Shown piece by piece: positions 43,920-53,124 of a stretch of DNA of 64,000 nucleotides. The DNA is from G963422705 sp963422705 (GTDB lineage Bacteria > Poribacteria > WGA-4E > WGA-3G): assembly GCA_963422705.1 (NCBI GenBank), contig OY730443.1, forward strand, positions 868,001 to 932,000, in the 5' to 3' direction. Made by a program: the position numbers and the translations under genes. Within the stretch, counting starts at the first letter, position 1. Every line of letters begins with the position of its first letter. The notes beneath the pieces were generated by a model, which was given only the letters and a program-made list of their open reading frames with translations, was not told the DNA's origin and searched no databases.

Positions 43920-44531
43920 CTAATTCCGGGCGAGATGGTAAACCTCAATCTCTCGAATTTGAGCGATTGCGGGCTGTATCACTCGATAATGTGGGTAGTA
44001 TTCACCTGCGAGTGTTGTCCGTCGACTCACCACTTTATCCCCTGGTTGGGTAAGGATTTTGTTAACGATGATATCATCAACAGTTCGAGTGACATTTACT
44101 CGAAGCATCTGGGTTTGAAAGTCCAATCTATCAAAGATGAACATCGGTTGTGCGCTTGCCCCGTCAAGATTCCGTCGCTGAATGATAGAATCAAATTTTT
44201 CCCACTGTCCTGTCTCCCCATTCAAGTATTGCATCTCAAATCGGAACAAGTTTCCGTTGTGTATGATAATCTTGCGTACAGGACGGATTTCAGAAAACCG
44301 GATGACAAAATTCCGCTCGTTTTTAGCGGGAAGCGTCGCTAGTGTCTCAATATTGCCGTCGTTTAAGCCGGGGTGATTTGATTCTGTTCCGTAATTAGTG
44401 AGTGCAATATTTTCGCTGTACTGTGTTGATAAAACCTCGGCGATTCTACAAGCGTTGAGTTGCAAGCAGATAGCTAGCAAACATAAAAGTCCAGCGCTCT
44501 GATGTGCCCGTTGCCTGATTAGCCTTTTCAT
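43920..44531 (-). CDS. Lipoprotein with a discoidin-like beta domain
   Basis: 203 aa from the ATG at 44531. The N-terminus is a lipoprotein signal with the lipobox LNAC, so the mature protein begins at Cys and is membrane-anchored. The body (NIALTNYGTESNHPGLNDGN, RFSEIRPVRKIIIHNGN) resembles F5/8-type C (discoidin) jelly rolls, which bind carbohydrates or lipids. The SD lies in a run of nine G (44537-44545) followed by AGAAA. The stop is 9 bases before the giant C25 peptidase, so the two form an operon and probably act together at the surface. Confidence 0.65.
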   Translation of the reverse strand: MKRLIRQRAHQSAGLLCLLAICLQLNACRIAEVLSTQYSENIALTNYGTESNHPGLNDGNIETLATLPAKNERNFVIRFSEIRPVRKIIIHNGNLFRFEMQYLNGETGQWEKFDSIIQRRNLDGASAQPMFIFDRLDFQTQMLRVNVTRTVDDIIVNKILTQPGDKVVSRRTTLAGEYYPHYRVIQPAIAQIREIEVYHLARN

Positions 44532-44624
44532 TTTCTCCCCCCCCCTTTCTGGATTCATCGGTAAACAAAGTATAAGAAACCGTTGCCGCGTCGGATTCAG
44601 TCGTTACAAACGCGCCTGGATGGG

Positions 44625-44897
44625 CTAACCGGAAACATCAAACCTATCTACAATGCCCATAACGAGCTCACGGATAGGTGCGTTTTCAACTCCAAAAACT
44701 TCTTGTGCAACACCGGGCCCGGCCCCGACAATCACGGTGTCTCCTTCACCTGCCCCGACATAATCAACGGCAATTGTGGGTGTTCGCACCACCTCGGATT
44801 TTAAGCTCAACGGTTGTATGAGCAATAGCGTTCGGTTTTGATACGCAGGATGCTTCACAATTGAAACAACTTTGCCAATGACTTTTGCGAGGTACAT
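44625..44897 (-). CDS. EutN/CcmL-family microcompartment vertex protein
   Basis: 90 aa, normal for the family. AKVIGKVVSIVKHPAYQNRTLLLIQP is the N-terminal signature, then AVDYVGAGEGDTVIVGAG and a final VMGIVDRFDV. These proteins form pentamers that cap the vertices of bacterial microcompartment shells. A second family member precedes it by 48 bases. No BMC-domain hexamer gene or core enzyme is in view. Confidence 0.9.
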   Translation of the reverse strand: MYLAKVIGKVVSIVKHPAYQNRTLLLIQPLSLKSEVVRTPTIAVDYVGAGEGDTVIVGAGPGVAQEVFGVENAPIRELVMGIVDRFDVSG

Positions 44898-44945
44898 ATT
44901 TAGAAATTATCACCTGCCCTTCGATGGCACTTTGTTGCTGTGAGC

Positions 44946-45260
44946 TTATCCGTTTGTGGGGGGCGGTGTAGGTTCAGCCTCCTTAGGTTCATCAAGCAAA
45001 GATATGGCGTCGACTATGCCAACAATTGCGACATCTACAGGCATGCGTTTCCCGGGTAAAACCCCGACTGCATCCCCTCCGGTGACAATGTATACGATAT
45101 CACCGACACCTGCGTCATGCAAGGTATCCACCGCGACGAGTGGTGTGGAAATGGGGTTGTGGTTCTGGTCCAAAGGTTGCACGATAAGGAGAGATGTCCC
45201 CTCTAAACTCGGTTCTTTTCGAGTCGCAACGACGTTCCCAATCACTTTTGCTATGTCCAT
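44946..45260 (-). CDS. EutN/CcmL-family microcompartment vertex protein (second copy)
   Basis: 104 aa. AKVIGNVVATRKEPSLEGTSLLIVQP and AVDTLHDAGVGDIVYIVTGGDA match the family; IVGIVDAISLL ends the fold, followed by an acidic, Pro-rich tail (EPKEAEPTPPP). The two paralogues are about half identical over the fold. Different paralogues in one shell usually occupy distinct vertex positions. It starts 89 bases after the sigma54 regulator gene, on the same strand. Confidence 0.9.
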   Translation of the reverse strand: MDIAKVIGNVVATRKEPSLEGTSLLIVQPLDQNHNPISTPLVAVDTLHDAGVGDIVYIVTGGDAVGVLPGKRMPVDVAIVGIVDAISLLDEPKEAEPTPPPTNG

Positions 45261-45349
45261 TAGTGTTAACTTCTACGGATACAATTCGTTTTTTATCTGT
45301 TGATTCGATTCTTGAGAATATAAAAATACGTTAGGATTAACAATAGCCG

Positions 45350-46798
45350 TTAGTTGAGTTCGTACTCAATCAACTTTGTGTGTAGTGTATTTCGGTTAAT
45401 GCCGAGCAAGCTAGCCGCCTTGCTCTGATTTTTCTTGGTATGTTCAAGGACAATTTTGAAGAGAGGTTTCTCAAAAACGGCTCGAATTTCAGCATAAAGT
45501 TCTCCTTCTCCTGTTTGCTGTTCCAGATAAGATTCTAGTTGCGCATAGAGAAGGGCATAAACCTGTTCGTTAAAATGGGTGGCGTCTGTAACGGGGCTCG
45601 ATTTTTCTATAGCCCCTGTATCAGCTTGCAGATTCGTGCCGGCATGCGTGAAATGTTCAGGGAGTAACATTTGCCCTGAGCACATAACGAATGCGCGTTT
45701 AATGGCGTTTTCTAGCTCTCGGACGTTCCCTGGCCAGTCATAAGCGGTAAGCTGTTGCATTGCATCCGTTGAGATTCCTATCTTCGGTAGCTTATATTCT
45801 TCGACAAAGCGCTGTGTAAACAGCTCGACTAATTCGGGTATATCCTCTTTGCGTTCACGCAGTGGTGGAATGACAATAGGAACGACATTGAGACGATAAT
45901 AGAGTTCTTCTCGAAAAGCCTTCTGTTCAACGGCTACTTCAAGGTGCCTGTTTGTAGCGGCAATGATTCGCACATTGACGGTGTGCCGTTGGTTGGAGCC
46001 GACGGGTTCAACTTCCCGTTCTTGTAGAACGCGCAAGAGTTTCACCTGAACTTCAGCTGGGAGTTCTGCGATTTCATCGAGAAAAATTGTGCCGCTATCG
46101 GCTTGTTCAAACTTTCCCTTACGCGATGTTCGCGCATCCGTATAAGCCCCTTTTACATGTCCAAAGAGTGCACTTTCAATGAGGGTTGGGGGGATAGCCC
46201 CGCAATCAACAACAACAAATGGATTATTGGCGCGCTGGCTATTTTGGTGAATCAGCTGTGATACCAATTCCTTGCCGGTTCCACTTTCCCCGAGAATGAG
46301 GACGGTTTCGTCACTCACAGCGGCTCTGCCTATCATCTGATAAACCGCTTGCATCGCGAAGCTCTGCCCGACTATCTTGCCGTGCCGCTCAATTTCAATC
46401 TTGGGCTGCGAAGTTTGCGCGAGCTTCGTCTGGTTGGCTGCGGAAGCCGCACGGGCGATTAAATCTAGCAGCTGCTTTGTGTCAACAGGTTTGGTGAGGT
46501 ATCCGTAGGCCCGGTGCTTTGCTGAATCTATCGCGGTTTGAGTGGTTCCATGGGCGGTGACGATAATAATTGAGCTATTCCTGTTATACTTCTGAATCTT
46601 ATCGATTAACTCTAGTCCGTTCGCATCCCCTAAGAAAATGTCAAGCAAAATGACATCTGCATCGACTTTTTGAGCGACATCAAGTGCCTCTTTTCCATTT
46701 CGGGCTTTGACGGTATGGTAACCTGCCTTCTCAAGGACAGCGGCGAATACGCGCCGAAGGCTTTCATCGTCGTCAACAATAAGGATCAGATTTTGCAT
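45350..46798 (-). CDS. NtrC-type sigma54-dependent response regulator
   Basis: 482 aa. The receiver domain (1-120) has LIVDDDESL and the phospho-acceptor Asp in VILLDIFLGDANG. The AAA domain (about 145-385) has Walker A GESGTGKE and Walker B DSGTIFLDEI. The sigma54-contact loop reads GAYTDA in place of the common GAFTGA. A Fis-type helix-turn-helix (SKAASLLGINRNTLHTKL) ends the protein. It should activate RpoN promoters when phosphorylated by the kinase encoded just upstream. Possible targets include the adjacent microcompartment and surface-protein genes. Confidence 0.92.
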   Translation of the reverse strand: MQNLILIVDDDESLRRVFAAVLEKAGYHTVKARNGKEALDVAQKVDADVILLDIFLGDANGLELIDKIQKYNRNSSIIIVTAHGTTQTAIDSAKHRAYGYLTKPVDTKQLLDLIARAASAANQTKLAQTSQPKIEIERHGKIVGQSFAMQAVYQMIGRAAVSDETVLILGESGTGKELVSQLIHQNSQRANNPFVVVDCGAIPPTLIESALFGHVKGAYTDARTSRKGKFEQADSGTIFLDEIAELPAEVQVKLLRVLQEREVEPVGSNQRHTVNVRIIAATNRHLEVAVEQKAFREELYYRLNVVPIVIPPLRERKEDIPELVELFTQRFVEEYKLPKIGISTDAMQQLTAYDWPGNVRELENAIKRAFVMCSGQMLLPEHFTHAGTNLQADTGAIEKSSPVTDATHFNEQVYALLYAQLESYLEQQTGEGELYAEIRAVFEKPLFKIVLEHTKKNQSKAASLLGINRNTLHTKLIEYELN

Positions 46799-46844
46799 AA
46801 TTAAGTCTCATTTTCTGCTTTTTGGCTTATCGCGTCCCGGGCTT

Positions 46845-48557
46845 TTATGCCTCGATGTGCTGGGCTTCCTCGGGAGTTTCTGATGCGGGTTCTAGGAATG
46901 CTTCGCAAGATGGGAGAAGCTCATCAGCTAAGCGACGACTTACCGGTTCCTGGGCTTGTGAAGCGACTTCAATGCCCGGCAGCGTAATAATAAACACCGC
47001 TCCACCCCCCGAAGCCGCCTCTATACGAATACTTCCGTTGTGTTCCTCAAGAATTTTTCGACTGATGTAGAGTCCAAGCCCAGTGCCTTTCTGTTTTGTC
47101 GTATAGAACGGGTGGAAGAGTTGTGTTACTTCATCGGGAGAAATTCCCGGCCCAGTGTCTTGGATTCTCATGTATACTAATCTTTCCGATGCTCGATATT
47201 CTGTTTTAATTGTCAACGTCCCGCCGTTCGTCATGGCCTCTATTGCGTTATAAAATAGATTGAGGAGCACCTGTACGATTCCATCAGGGTTAACATTTAC
47301 TTTGGGACAAGGATTCTGGTATTCGGTTACCACTCGAACGGCGGCGCGCTGCAATTCCGCGGCGCAAATTGAGAGGCTGTCCTTAATCAATTCATGGGTA
47401 TCGCTGGGCTTGGCGAATTCCATCGCCGGTTTGCTGAACGCAAGTAATTGCTCAATAAACCGGTTCAATCTGTCAACCTCTTTAATAATAATTTCGGCGT
47501 ATTCGTCTGATTCTGCCTCGCCGTTCTTTTGGAGCAGCTGTGTTCCCAACCGTATGCTGCTGAGTGGGTTACGGACTTCGTGAGCGATAGTGCGCACCAG
47601 CTTTCCGAGAGTTGCTAAACGTTCAGATTCAACGAGTGCATCAATCGTCTGCTGAATTTTGACGCGCTGTGCGATGATAGATGCAACAATCGTCAACAGC
47701 CTCCTGTCATCTTCGGCTGAAAATTCGTCCGAGGCTTTGTCAATCGTCAAAGTACCGACAACTTGTTCTTCAACGATTACCGGAATACACCAGAAAGCAA
47801 TAGCATCCTTAGCGCGCTGCTCAATTTCGGAACCATCGGTTTGCGAAATTTTTGTAATACGGCTTGAATCTTCGTTGGGGAATTCCGCTCCAACTTCAAA
47901 GAGTTTTACATAGTTTTGCGGAAGTCGGGTATGTGGAACCCCGACGGCTTTACCCGTCGCAAGTACCCGTCTCTGGATATCCGCCATCACCGTATCGGTT
48001 CCACGTTTGAGCTCTGCCGGGGTGAGCCCGAGAACCACCTCAGCAGATGTTACAACTTCCCGCCCTTTATAGAAATGCAATGCCCCGCGGTAGATACCGA
48101 GGCGGTTAGAAAGAATCTTAATAATGCGCTGAAAGAGCTCAGCAAGTTCTAAATCAGCATTTGCGGCCTGGCTTACCTCAAAAAGCGTAGACAAATCTCT
48201 TACACGCTTCTCTAAATTTGCATTGACGTTATTTATTTCTTTCAGCTGTTCCGCGCGAACACCGTGCTCCGTTCGGAGCTGCCGGATGATATGTATGACG
48301 CCGAAAACGAGAAACGGATAGAGAAAAGCAATAATAACGGTTTGTATTTCGATTGGCTGGCGAAACGCATATACTAAATTGGTTGCTGCTGTCAGGCCGA
48401 GCAAGAATTTTTGTTCCCACGGGCGAGCGTAAATAACGGCAAGCATCATCACGCCGTAGTAACTATGGCTAAGAATCTGATAGTACGCCGGCACCTCAAG
48501 CAGATATACCAATAGATTTGAGCCAAGTACTAAAAGTGTTAGCAGAAATGTTATCAT
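46845..48557 (-). CDS. Membrane-anchored GAF-domain sensor histidine kinase (NtrB-like)
   Basis: 570 aa. Four or so N-terminal transmembrane segments (about 1-90: FLLTLLVLGSNLLVYLL, IIAFLYPFLVFGVIHII) are followed by a coiled coil, a GAF domain (about 135-305), then HisKA with the phospho-His in RTIAHEVRNPLSSIR near 340. The HATPase_c lobe has NLFYNAIEAM, DTGPGISP and GTGLGLYISRKI. Its ATG overlaps the hisH stop (ATGA). The response regulator begins 46 bases after its end, so the pair is co-transcribed. The GAF domain suggests sensing of a small soluble ligand. Confidence 0.92.
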   Translation of the reverse strand: MITFLLTLLVLGSNLLVYLLEVPAYYQILSHSYYGVMMLAVIYARPWEQKFLLGLTAATNLVYAFRQPIEIQTVIIAFLYPFLVFGVIHIIRQLRTEHGVRAEQLKEINNVNANLEKRVRDLSTLFEVSQAANADLELAELFQRIIKILSNRLGIYRGALHFYKGREVVTSAEVVLGLTPAELKRGTDTVMADIQRRVLATGKAVGVPHTRLPQNYVKLFEVGAEFPNEDSSRITKISQTDGSEIEQRAKDAIAFWCIPVIVEEQVVGTLTIDKASDEFSAEDDRRLLTIVASIIAQRVKIQQTIDALVESERLATLGKLVRTIAHEVRNPLSSIRLGTQLLQKNGEAESDEYAEIIIKEVDRLNRFIEQLLAFSKPAMEFAKPSDTHELIKDSLSICAAELQRAAVRVVTEYQNPCPKVNVNPDGIVQVLLNLFYNAIEAMTNGGTLTIKTEYRASERLVYMRIQDTGPGISPDEVTQLFHPFYTTKQKGTGLGLYISRKILEEHNGSIRIEAASGGGAVFIITLPGIEVASQAQEPVSRRLADELLPSCEAFLEPASETPEEAQHIEA

Positions 48558-49231
48558 AGTGTTAGGAAATTGTTTAGCATTTTTAGTCCTATCTTCCCGC
48601 TTTTTTCTAAGTGAAATTGTGTTGCGATGAGGTTATCGTGTTCAAGGACACTACAAAATTCAAGCCCATAGGTTGTTTTTCCAATCATAACATCCGGTGT
48701 ATTCGGAACGGGGTAATAGGAGTTGACGAAATAGAAATGCGCGGGGTTCGGAATGTCTTTAAAAATTGGATGTGATTGAGTTTGATGCATTTCATTCCAA
48801 CCGATTTGTGGTACCTTTAAGACGACATTTTTACCAGTGTCAGCATCGGTATTTTTGAGGGGCGATGTTCCAGCTTGGCGAGATGTTTGTTCCTGCGTTA
48901 ATGCGTAGGGGAATTTTCGGACTTTTCCTGGCAAGAATCCGAGGCATTGGGTATCCTCTTCGTCACTGTGTTCAAAGAGGATTTGTATGCCGATACAGAT
49001 GCCTAGCATTGGCTTACCGGTTTGATAAGCTTCCTCCAAAACCCGGTCCAGTCCCCGGTTGCGTAGTGTTTGCATCGTCGCCTTTGCTGCACCGACGCCG
49101 GGAAAGATTATCCTGTCAGCTGCTAAAATTTTTTCGGCTGCGTAGGTGATTTCATTTTCATAACCGAGCTGTGTTAAAGCCCGGGCGACACTCGTCAGGT
49201 TTCCCGCCTCATAGTCTATAATTGCAACCAT
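48554..49231 (-). CDS. hisH: Imidazole glycerol phosphate synthase, glutaminase subunit HisH
   Basis: 225 aa. Class-I glutaminase triad: nucleophile Cys in GKPMLGICIGIQIL, and His/Glu in ATQFHLEKSG (family usually QFHPEKS). IDYEAGNLTSVARAL and IFPGVGAAKATM are typical HisH. It supplies ammonia to HisF for histidine and AICAR formation. No other his gene is present in the window. It lies 2 bases from ribH and overlaps the kinase gene, so it is embedded in the riboflavin transcript. Confidence 0.9.
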   Translation of the reverse strand: MVAIIDYEAGNLTSVARALTQLGYENEITYAAEKILAADRIIFPGVGAAKATMQTLRNRGLDRVLEEAYQTGKPMLGICIGIQILFEHSDEEDTQCLGFLPGKVRKFPYALTQEQTSRQAGTSPLKNTDADTGKNVVLKVPQIGWNEMHQTQSHPIFKDIPNPAHFYFVNSYYPVPNTPDVMIGKTTYGLEFCSVLEHDNLIATQFHLEKSGKIGLKMLNNFLTL

Positions 49232-49233
49232 GG

Positions 49234-49716
49234 TTAAACGCCCTTTGGTGCATGCATTTCTTTATAAAGATTTGCCATCTCAATTCCGGTGACAGCAGCT
49301 TCAAACCCTTTGTTTCCCGCTTTTATGCCGGCCCGTTCAAGTGCCTGTTCTATCGTATCGGTGGTGATAACCCCGTAGATGATAGGAATTCCCGTATTCA
49401 TAGCGACGAGTGCAATCCCTTTAGCACTCTCACCCGCCACATAGTCAAAATGAGGTGTTGCGCCGCGAATGACGGCCCCAATACAGAGAACAGCGTGATA
49501 ACGTGTACTTTCAGCAAGCTGTTTTGCGATGCTTGGTATCTCAAAAGCCCCCGGTGTCCAAAAGACATCAACTTCATCTAAGTTAACCCCATGACGTTGC
49601 AGGGCATCGAGTGCGCCACTCAAGAGTTTATCGGTAACAAAGTGATTGAATCGGCTGACAACAATACCGAATTTCAAGCCATCGCCATTGAGGTGTCCTT
49701 CATAAACATTGGGCAT
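49234..49716 (-). CDS. ribH: 6,7-dimethyl-8-ribityllumazine synthase
   Basis: 160 aa, normal length. IVVSRFNHFVTDKLL, TPGAFEIPSIAKQL, IGAVIRGATPHFDYV and the ITTDTIEQALERAG block are diagnostic. It condenses 5-amino-6-ribitylaminouracil with dihydroxybutanone phosphate. The His in PHFDYV is the catalytic base. Lumazine synthases assemble as pentamers or 60-mer capsids; the following genes include microcompartment vertex pentamers, an amusing but unproven parallel. Confidence 0.95.
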   Translation of the reverse strand: MPNVYEGHLNGDGLKFGIVVSRFNHFVTDKLLSGALDALQRHGVNLDEVDVFWTPGAFEIPSIAKQLAESTRYHAVLCIGAVIRGATPHFDYVAGESAKGIALVAMNTGIPIIYGVITTDTIEQALERAGIKAGNKGFEAAVTGIEMANLYKEMHAPKGV

Positions 49717-49834
49717 GGTTTCTCTCCATTAGGCGTTCAATTGTTTCGTGTGCTTTTGCGCCTCGATGCGCCTAGCCGTAGATTCAAGATTCTTGATAAA
49801 ACCTTAATTTACTTGTATGGCCCGGCGCACCGAG

Positions 49835-51085
49835 TTAGTTTTCTTCAGTGTGTAAAAGTAGGTGTCCGAGTTTTGAACGTTTTGTTTGTAGATAGGCGCG
49901 GTTAAAACGGTTCGGGCTTGTCTGCAACGGAATCCGCTCCACGATTTCCAATCCGTATCCGGATAAACCTTTGACTTTTTGAGGATTATTTGTCATCAAC
50001 CTCATTCTTTTCACACCGAGTTCTGCTAAGATTTGTGCCCCGATGCCGTAATCGCGCAAATCAGGGGGGAAACCGAGGCGTTCATTTGCCTCAACGGTGT
50101 CCAAACCTTCCTTGTCTTGGAGTTGGTAAGCGCGAAGTTTCTCTTTGAGTCCCATCCCTCTCCCTTCTTGTCGCATATAGAGTAGCACGCCCCTTCCTTC
50201 CTTTTCAATCATCTCCAAAGCGAGCTGTAACTGTTCCCCGCAATCACACCGCAGAGAACCGAATACATCCCCGGTTAAGCATTGTGAATGCACTCTTACC
50301 AACACGGGGGCATCGTCTGCAATATTGCCTTTCGTTAGGGCAACATGCGTCTTGGCGTCTTCTCGGGGCGCCTCTCCTTCACCTTCTTCGGGCATCGTAT
50401 CATGACTTTTATAAGCATGGAGTTTAAACTCACCGTGTGCTGTCGGGATATCGGCGGTTGCAACTTTTTTGACAAGGGTTTCGGTTCGGCGGCGGTACGC
50501 AATCAAGTCTGAAATCGTAATAATCTTGAGATTATGGTTTTCAGAAAATTTCATCAGCTCAGGTACACGTGCCATCGTGCCATCGTCATTCAGGACTTCG
50601 CAAAGAACGCCCGCCGGATAACATCCCGCGAGTCGTACCAGGTCAACGGTAGCTTCGGTATGCCCAGCGCGTCGAAGCACGCCGCCGGGTTTCGCTTCTA
50701 ACGGAAAGATGTGGCCCGGACGAACAAAATCTGACGGGGTGGCCGTTTTATCCACGAACTTGCGAATCGTATAAGCCCGTTCCTGTGCCGAAATGCCGGT
50801 GGTTACTTCTTTCGCGTCAATGGTTACCGTAAACGCCGTTTGCATCTGGGCAGTGTTATCAACAACCATGGGGTGCAGTTGAAGTTCTGCAAGACGTTTA
50901 GAGGAAGTGGGAAGGCATATCAAACCGCGGCCATATTTTGCCATGAAATTAATCGTTTCTGCTGTTACCTTTTCAGCCGCCATAATCAGGTCGCCTTCGT
51001 TTTCTCGCTCCGGCTCATCAACGACGATAATCATCTCACCGTTTTGGATGGCTGAGAGCGCTTCTAGAATTGTGCTAAATGCCAT
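49835..51085 (-). CDS. ribBA: Bifunctional DHBP synthase / GTP cyclohydrolase II
   Basis: 416 aa. The N-terminal RibB half (1-205) has VDEPERENEGDLIMAAE and the HTEATVDLVRLAG strand. The C-terminal RibA half has VRVHSQCLTGDVFGSLRCDC with the three zinc Cys, and YMRQEGRGMGL. It starts the riboflavin pathway from both ribulose 5-phosphate and GTP. An extra loop between the halves (HDTMPEEGEGEAPREDAK) is longer than usual. It lies between ribE and ribH. Confidence 0.95.
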   Translation of the reverse strand: MAFSTILEALSAIQNGEMIIVVDEPERENEGDLIMAAEKVTAETINFMAKYGRGLICLPTSSKRLAELQLHPMVVDNTAQMQTAFTVTIDAKEVTTGISAQERAYTIRKFVDKTATPSDFVRPGHIFPLEAKPGGVLRRAGHTEATVDLVRLAGCYPAGVLCEVLNDDGTMARVPELMKFSENHNLKIITISDLIAYRRRTETLVKKVATADIPTAHGEFKLHAYKSHDTMPEEGEGEAPREDAKTHVALTKGNIADDAPVLVRVHSQCLTGDVFGSLRCDCGEQLQLALEMIEKEGRGVLLYMRQEGRGMGLKEKLRAYQLQDKEGLDTVEANERLGFPPDLRDYGIGAQILAELGVKRMRLMTNNPQKVKGLSGYGLEIVERIPLQTSPNRFNRAYLQTKRSKLGHLLLHTEEN

Positions 51086-51250
51086 TTTGGTATATGCCTA
51101 GCGCGGGACTTTCTAACCTTCTGGGATTACCATTTTTTTCTCGGAATTGTCAGTGTCTCATGTTTTGTTAATACAGTTATTAACAAATCTGAAGACGTAA
51201 CCAAATCGATAGATATGCCGCTGATGTTCTCCGGAGCGGTGAGTAACGCT

Positions 51251-51922
51251 TTAAAAGAATCCGTGTTGTGCTAAGAATTCCATATCAAGGCGGGCCGATT
51301 TATCCGGTTCTTCATCCTTGTCAGCGAATCGTGTTCTGGCTAACAATAATGTTTCAACGTAACGCGCAACCACATCGACTTCAACATTAACACGTTCCCC
51401 TTTGCTTTTAGCCCCCAAAGTTGTTGTGTCCTTTGTGTACGGGATTAAAGCGACTTCAAAGACATCTCGATATACATTCGCTATCGTTAAACTGACACCA
51501 TCGATAGAAACAGAACCTTTATAGGCTATGTAAGGCTGCACACCGGCGTTCATCTCTACCTGCATGATAGACGAATAATCTTCATCTTTCCATCCACTAA
51601 TTGTGGCAACATCATCGATATGCCCGAGGACGAGGTGTCCTCCTAACCTATCGCTCAACCGCAGAGAACGTTCCAAGTTAACTCGTTCGCGTGGCTTTCT
51701 CTTCCCTAACGTTGTGCGACGTAGGGTTTCAGCAGAAACGTCGGCGATAAATGCGGACGAGGAGAGCGAGCGGACAGTCAGGCAGGCGCCGTCAACAGCG
51801 ATGCTATCCCCTATCTTTGCGTCTGCTAGAACTTCGGTTGCGCTGATGTGCAGGTTCGCGCTCTGTCCTATGCGTTGGACGTTAACAATAGTTCCAATCT
51901 CTTCAACGATTCCAGTAAACAT
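51251..51922 (-). CDS. ribE: Riboflavin synthase alpha chain
   Basis: 223 aa. Two lumazine-binding repeats: FTGIVEEIGTIVNVQ, GACLTVRS and LGGHLVLGHIDDVATI (second repeat, with GVSLTIANV). It dismutates two lumazines to riboflavin. The C-terminal 25 residues (RFADKDEEPDKS) extend past the usual end. It follows ribD by about 90 bases on the same strand. Confidence 0.95.
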   Translation of the reverse strand: MFTGIVEEIGTIVNVQRIGQSANLHISATEVLADAKIGDSIAVDGACLTVRSLSSSAFIADVSAETLRRTTLGKRKPRERVNLERSLRLSDRLGGHLVLGHIDDVATISGWKDEDYSSIMQVEMNAGVQPYIAYKGSVSIDGVSLTIANVYRDVFEVALIPYTKDTTTLGAKSKGERVNVEVDVVARYVETLLLARTRFADKDEEPDKSARLDMEFLAQHGFF

Positions 51923-52014
51923 TTTCTGTATCAGACTGAGTTGCTGTCAGTTTGTTGACATGGACATTTTATGCGTGTCCATCGTAACATTTTGGTTACG
52001 CAAAGGAGATGGTT

Positions 52015-53124
52015 TTATACAAGATACCCTTCGATTAATAGTTCGTCGCCATCACCTTGCACAGGTTTCACCGTGAGTTTTTGTAAATGTGGCGCGTCTA
52101 CTAAACGAGCAATCCCTTGTCCGCCAAGTGGCCCTGGGGCGTTCACACCGCCGATGAACTTGGGTGCAACAAAGCACATAACCTTATCAACCACTCCGGC
52201 GGTGATAGCCGCTGCATTCACTTCTGCTCCCCCCTCTATCAGGACGCTGGTTATCCCGCGTTTCCCTAAAATATCCATCAAGCTTTTCATGCAGAGGGAA
52301 CCCCGAAGGGTAGGTACCGTGATAATTTCCGCACCTGCCTTTGTGAGTGCATTAACCTTATCGGCCGGATGCTCTGGTGCCACTGCGATAACAGTTTTAG
52401 CGAGACTATCAGTATTAAAAACGCGGGCATTTGTTGGGGTTCTCCCGCGTGAATCTAGTACAATCCGGACTGCATCCTTGCCTGAACGATGTTGAAGACG
52501 CGTGGTTAATCTAGGATTGTCACGGATAACGGTGCCTATCCCGACTAGAATTGCATCAACTTCATCTCGTATTTCGTGCCCGCGTTGTCGTGATGCGGCT
52601 GAAGTAATCCATTGGGATTCGCCGGTAGCCGTTGCAATCTTTCCATCAAGGCTCATTGCTGTCTTCAGTATAACAAAAGGCCTCCCTGTCTGAACGTACT
52701 TCCGATGTACCTCATTTAGGTGTGAAGCCTCTTCCGCGCACACGCCTACATTGACGCGGACGCCCGCCGCTTCAAGCTGACGGATGCCTTTACCCGATAC
52801 CTTCGGATTCACGTCGATTTCTGCCACGTAAACCGTTAAGATGCCTGCCTTAATGAGCGCATCGGTGCATGGGGGTGTGCGTCCCCAGTGACAACACGGT
52901 TCCAAATTTGTATAAAGCGTTGCGCCTTTGGCAGACTCTTCAGCCGACTGGAGTGCATCGATTTCTGCATGCGTCCCGCCGGCTTTCTGATGATATCCCT
53001 CCCCTATGCACCTGCCGTTCTTAACCAGAACGGCACCCACAAGCGGATTCGGGCTGGTACGCCCTTTTCCTTTCTTCGCCAAGGCCAAAGCACGTTGCAT
53101 AAACCCTACGTGTATCTCATTCAT
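52015..53124 (-). CDS. ribD: Bifunctional diaminohydroxyphosphoribosylaminopyrimidine deaminase / reductase
   Basis: 369 aa from the ATG at 53124 (NEIHVGFMQRALALAKKG, the usual N-terminus); ATG 53154 and TTG 53163 are in frame. The deaminase half has GGTHAEIDAL and the zinc Cys pair in LEPCCHWGRTPPC. The reductase half has FVILKTAMSLDGKIAT and VLIEGGAEVNAA. It heads the riboflavin series. A promoter lies at 53168-53195 and no FMN riboswitch was seen in the leader. Confidence 0.95.
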   Translation of the reverse strand: MNEIHVGFMQRALALAKKGKGRTSPNPLVGAVLVKNGRCIGEGYHQKAGGTHAEIDALQSAEESAKGATLYTNLEPCCHWGRTPPCTDALIKAGILTVYVAEIDVNPKVSGKGIRQLEAAGVRVNVGVCAEEASHLNEVHRKYVQTGRPFVILKTAMSLDGKIATATGESQWITSAASRQRGHEIRDEVDAILVGIGTVIRDNPRLTTRLQHRSGKDAVRIVLDSRGRTPTNARVFNTDSLAKTVIAVAPEHPADKVNALTKAGAEIITVPTLRGSLCMKSLMDILGKRGITSVLIEGGAEVNAAAITAGVVDKVMCFVAPKFIGGVNAPGPLGGQGIARLVDAPHLQKLTVKPVQGDGDELLIEGYLV

